NCBI RefSeq assembly: GCF_000373785.1
Contig: NZ_KB892379.1
Span: 326,566 to 390,565 of the forward strand
Direction: 5' to 3'
Origin: Erysipelothrix tonsillarum DSM 14972
GTDB lineage: Bacteria > Bacillota_I > Bacilli_A > Erysipelotrichales > Erysipelotrichaceae
Length of the DNA stretch: 64,000 nt
Positions 61,852 to 64,000 of the stretch are shown piece after piece (the stretch's first letter is position 1; every line of letters begins with the position of its first letter). The notes below the pieces were generated by a model. The model saw only the letters and a program-made list of their open reading frames with translations, was not told the DNA's origin and did not search any database. The translations under genes were made by a program, and so were the position numbers.

Positions 61852-62505
61852 ATGACGATGAATAATTCAAGTATTGAGGAGAATGAGGATCTTAAAAATA
61901 AATATCGAATGTTTGTGAAGAAACATAACTATGTATACTTAAAACGTTTTTTTGACATTATCTTGACACTATTGTTTTCACCAATTATCATTTTAATTGT
62001 TGTGATTTTTGCAATTATTGTTAAGTTGGATTCGAGAGGACCTGCTTTTTATACACAGTTACGTGTTGGGCAGGCGGATAAAGAATTTAAAATTTATAAA
62101 TTGCGTTCGATGCGTGTGGATGCTGAAGTGAATACAGGGGCAGTATGGGCTGAAAAAAACGATCCACGCATTACTAAAGTAGGTCGATTTATTCGTAAAG
62201 TCCGGATTGATGAGTTACCACAATTTCTAAATGTCCTTATTGGCGATATGAGTATTATTGGTCCGCGTCCAGAACGAAAAGACTTGACGGATCAGTTTGA
62301 AGATGAAATTCCAGGGTTTAAACAAAGGCTCTTGGTAAAACCAGGTATAACGGGATGGGCCCAAGTGAATGGTGGATATGATATTACACCGGCCGAAAAA
62401 CTCGATTTTGACCGTGAATATTTAGATAAATTTTCTTTGAAACAAGATGTTGTAATTATATTTAAAACAATACGTGTTGTTCTTACAGGAAGTGGAGCTC
62501 GATAA
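61852..62505 (+). CDS. Polyprenyl-phosphate sugar phosphotransferase (WbaP/CpsE-type)
   Basis: A 217-residue monotopic initiating transferase of the bacterial sugar transferase family. After a cytoplasmic N-terminus comes one hydrophobic segment (~40-65), then the catalytic motifs LRVGQADKEFKIYKLRSMRVDAE, KVGRFIRKVRIDELPQFLNVLIGDMSIIGPRPER and LLVKPGITGWAQVNGG. It starts synthesis of a capsule or wall glycan by transferring sugar-phosphate to undecaprenyl-phosphate. No glycosyltransferases follow, so the rest of the pathway lies elsewhere. Start ATG 61852 with GAGGATGG; ATG 61837 is also in frame. Confidence 0.94.
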   Translation: MTMNNSSIEENEDLKNKYRMFVKKHNYVYLKRFFDIILTLLFSPIIILIVVIFAIIVKLDSRGPAFYTQLRVGQADKEFKIYKLRSMRVDAEVNTGAVWAEKNDPRITKVGRFIRKVRIDELPQFLNVLIGDMSIIGPRPERKDLTDQFEDEIPGFKQRLLVKPGITGWAQVNGGYDITPAEKLDFDREYLDKFSLKQDVVIIFKTIRVVLTGSGAR

Positions 62506-62530
62506 AAGCACTTTAAAAAGTGCTTTTTTT
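62504..62530 (+). terminator. Terminator after the sugar transferase gene
   Basis: AAAAGCACTTT/AAAGTGCTTTT with 2-base loop and T-run. Confidence 0.9.
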
Positions 62531-62667
62531 ATCTGTGCGTGTTTTTGTTGAAAAATTAAGATTTTTTAATGAATATTTGATAATTATTGCATTTTAAAAA
62601 AGATAAATCGTTTATAATTTAGAGGGAAAATCGTCACAATTTAAATTATGTCTAGGAGGTTGTGTTT

Positions 62668-64000
62668 ATGGAAAAGAAAAAAATTATTATGTTATGTTTG
62701 TCGTTTGTGATGCTCATTACATCCGTTAGCTATAATACATTTGCGTTAGATGAACATGAGTCAGTAAGTCTTGATGATACCGTTCAAGAAAATATTACAG
62801 ATTCTGAAATGGAATTTATTAAAGAAGATACCGAAGTGTTAGAGGCGGAAGGTAAGCCTCAAGATCAAAAGGAGCAGCGTGAATCTGTTGTAATTCCTGA
62901 ATCCAAGGTTGAGGTGCAAAGTTTCAGTGCGGATGCTGTTGATTCAACTTGCAATAAAGATGGTTGGATCCAAAAGGGTACAACATGGTTTTATTGTGAC
63001 AAAGGAACAACTGTCAAAGGTTGGAAAGAAATCGGTGGTTTATGGTATTACTTTGAGCCCAATGGTGCAATGAAAGCCGAGTCTTGGTATCAAAGTGGTG
63101 GAAACTGGTACTATTTTGGTAAGAGTGGCGGTGCAATCAAAAATGACTGGGCTAAAGTTGGGGACGACTGGTATTTGTTTGATGCGAATTCGATTATGCT
63201 TCACGATCAGTGGAGTGTTCTCGGAGGCTTTTCCTATTACCTTGACACAAGTGGAAAGGCATTAGCGTCACAATGGAAACAAATTGGTGATATTTCTTAC
63301 TACTTTGATTCTTCCTGTCATTTAATTCGTGAAACAAGTGCAACCCATACTTACTCAGTTAAGGAAATTTTGGAAGATGGAAGTATTGCTAAGGGGCAAC
63401 CAACATTTGAAAGTGATAATTTGAATGATGCTGTTTCAAAAATGAAGCAACTCGGGGATAAGTATGTTGTAACCTCAAAACATGGTTCGAGTCAATTGGG
63501 AATCGTTGCAGTTAATTCAGGTTATGCTCATTCTTTTCCAAAACGAAAAGGTGTTGTAAAGGATATTGCGAGCGGAGAAACTTTAAACATTTATGGCAAT
63601 CGAAATCTTTCGGGGTCTGCGATTACATATATCTCGAGCAATTATAAAATGCAATATAAGGGTACAGAACTTACGGATTCGGGTAATCCGGTAATTCATA
63701 TTAATATCCAAGGGGCTGATGGTTATGTTGACTTAAACAAAGTTGATTTAATCCCTATGGACTACGTCGATCAGAAGAAACCGATTTATCTTGGCGGTCA
63801 TTTAGATGGAGATGGTTACCGAAAAGTAATTAGTCCAGATTATTATTGGGTGAAAAATGGCGAGATTTCGTTGTATTTTTCTCAAACCTATCAACAAAGT
63901 GGTGAACAAGGAATCACATACGGGCAAGCACCATCATGGCTTCCTGAGTCGGGGAATCCTTACTATTCCGAAGATGGCGTTCATTTTTTTAGCGATAAAG
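62668..64000 (+). CDS. Secreted choline-binding-repeat protein, probable wall hydrolase (5' part)
   Basis: The frame is open from ATG 62668 (SD AGGAGG) to the window end; 444 residues are visible. Signal peptide ~1-26 (ends NTFA), then an acidic linker to ~95. Choline-binding-type repeats follow (~99-222: WIQKGTTWFYC, GWKEIGGLWYYFEPNGAM, SWYQSGGNWYYFGKSGGA, DWAKVGDDWYLFD, QWSVLGGFSYYLDTSGKAL). After a linker the sequence (~375 on) has the style of glucosaminidase/LytB-type proteins: VISPDYYWVKNGEISLYFSQ and NPYYSEDGVHFFSD. The protein is bound to phosphocholine-decorated wall polymers. The catalytic domain lies mostly outside the window. Confidence 0.88.
   Translation, partial: MEKKKIIMLCLSFVMLITSVSYNTFALDEHESVSLDDTVQENITDSEMEFIKEDTEVLEAEGKPQDQKEQRESVVIPESKVEVQSFSADAVDSTCNKDGWIQKGTTWFYCDKGTTVKGWKEIGGLWYYFEPNGAMKAESWYQSGGNWYYFGKSGGAIKNDWAKVGDDWYLFDANSIMLHDQWSVLGGFSYYLDTSGKALASQWKQIGDISYYFDSSCHLIRETSATHTYSVKEILEDGSIAKGQPTFESDNLNDAVSKMKQLGDKYVVTSKHGSSQLGIVAVNSGYAHSFPKRKGVVKDIASGETLNIYGNRNLSGSAITYISSNYKMQYKGTELTDSGNPVIHINIQGADGYVDLNKVDLIPMDYVDQKKPIYLGGHLDGDGYRKVISPDYYWVKNGEISLYFSQTYQQSGEQGITYGQAPSWLPESGNPYYSEDGVHFFSDK

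Overview
The window is one continuous stretch of a low-GC Bacillota chromosome. The best inferred identity is an Erysipelothrix-like member of the Erysipelotrichia. This rests on several features together: AT-rich coding, class Ib ribonucleotide reductase, mannose-family PTS, a secreted protein with choline-binding repeats beside LPxTG-anchored surface proteins, and a folate-uptake gene under a tetrahydrofolate riboswitch, which fits a nutritionally dependent host-associated fermenter. Genus assignment is inference. I see no insertion sequence, prophage or CRISPR array.

Layout. 1-2.9 kb: 3' end of gatB, a small membrane protein and an O-antigen-ligase-like polymerase. 2.9-3.9 kb: three tandem cassettes of promoter, tRNA-Asn, tRNA-Glu and terminator. 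4-8.8 kb: oligoendopeptidase F, then a CoA-binding protein, an alpha/beta hydrolase and a PRD-type PTS regulator on the minus strand. 8.9-12.6 kb (minus): a mannose-family PTS (IIA, IIB, IIC, IID) led by a SIS-domain sugar-phosphate enzyme, with a cre-like site and a perfect dyad upstream. 12.8-16.7 kb: nrdI-nrdE-nrdF plus a glutaredoxin-like gene. 16.7-24.2 kb: YihY-type membrane protein, MscS channel, YbaK-type deacylase, THF riboswitch-folT-fhs, a papain-like amidase and Tex.

24.5-33 kb: a complete F-type ATP synthase operon (atpI-B-E-F-H-A-G-D-C) whose last gene overlaps a K+ uptake pair (ktrB-ktrA). The c subunit has the residues of a Na+-binding site. 33-34.6 kb: a thioredoxin, a rhodanese, a CstR-like sensor and a divergently oriented CxxC membrane protein, bracketed by two operators with identical 10-bp half-sites. 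This is the most promising compact, under-described system in the window: a probable reactive-sulfur (persulfide) response module. 34.7-39 kb: an orphan protein made of beta-galactosidase C-terminal domains, and a DUF969-DUF979-pcp-GGCT operon that looks like a pyroglutamate salvage/transport unit.

39.3-48.5 kb: a set of mostly monocistronic housekeeping and stress genes (DUF349 protein, M50-like protease, acetyltransferase, PLD-like protein, ClbS/DfsB-like protein, B3/B4 protein, tRNA-Leu, a LytTR/LiaF-like pair, endonuclease IV, DJ-1/PfpI). 49-55.6 kb: pyruvate formate-lyase, lactonase, GH4 6-phospho-glycosidase, a HAD phosphatase and an RpiR regulator, then tRNA-Ser. 55.8-64 kb is the cell-surface region: a 26-residue-repeat LPxTG protein, a leucine-rich-repeat/MucBP LPxTG protein, a decayed non-coding stretch, a polyprenyl-phosphate sugar transferase and the 5' part of a choline-binding wall hydrolase that runs off the window.

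All promoter, operator and terminator calls were made by eye. Family names come from recognised motifs, not from searches.
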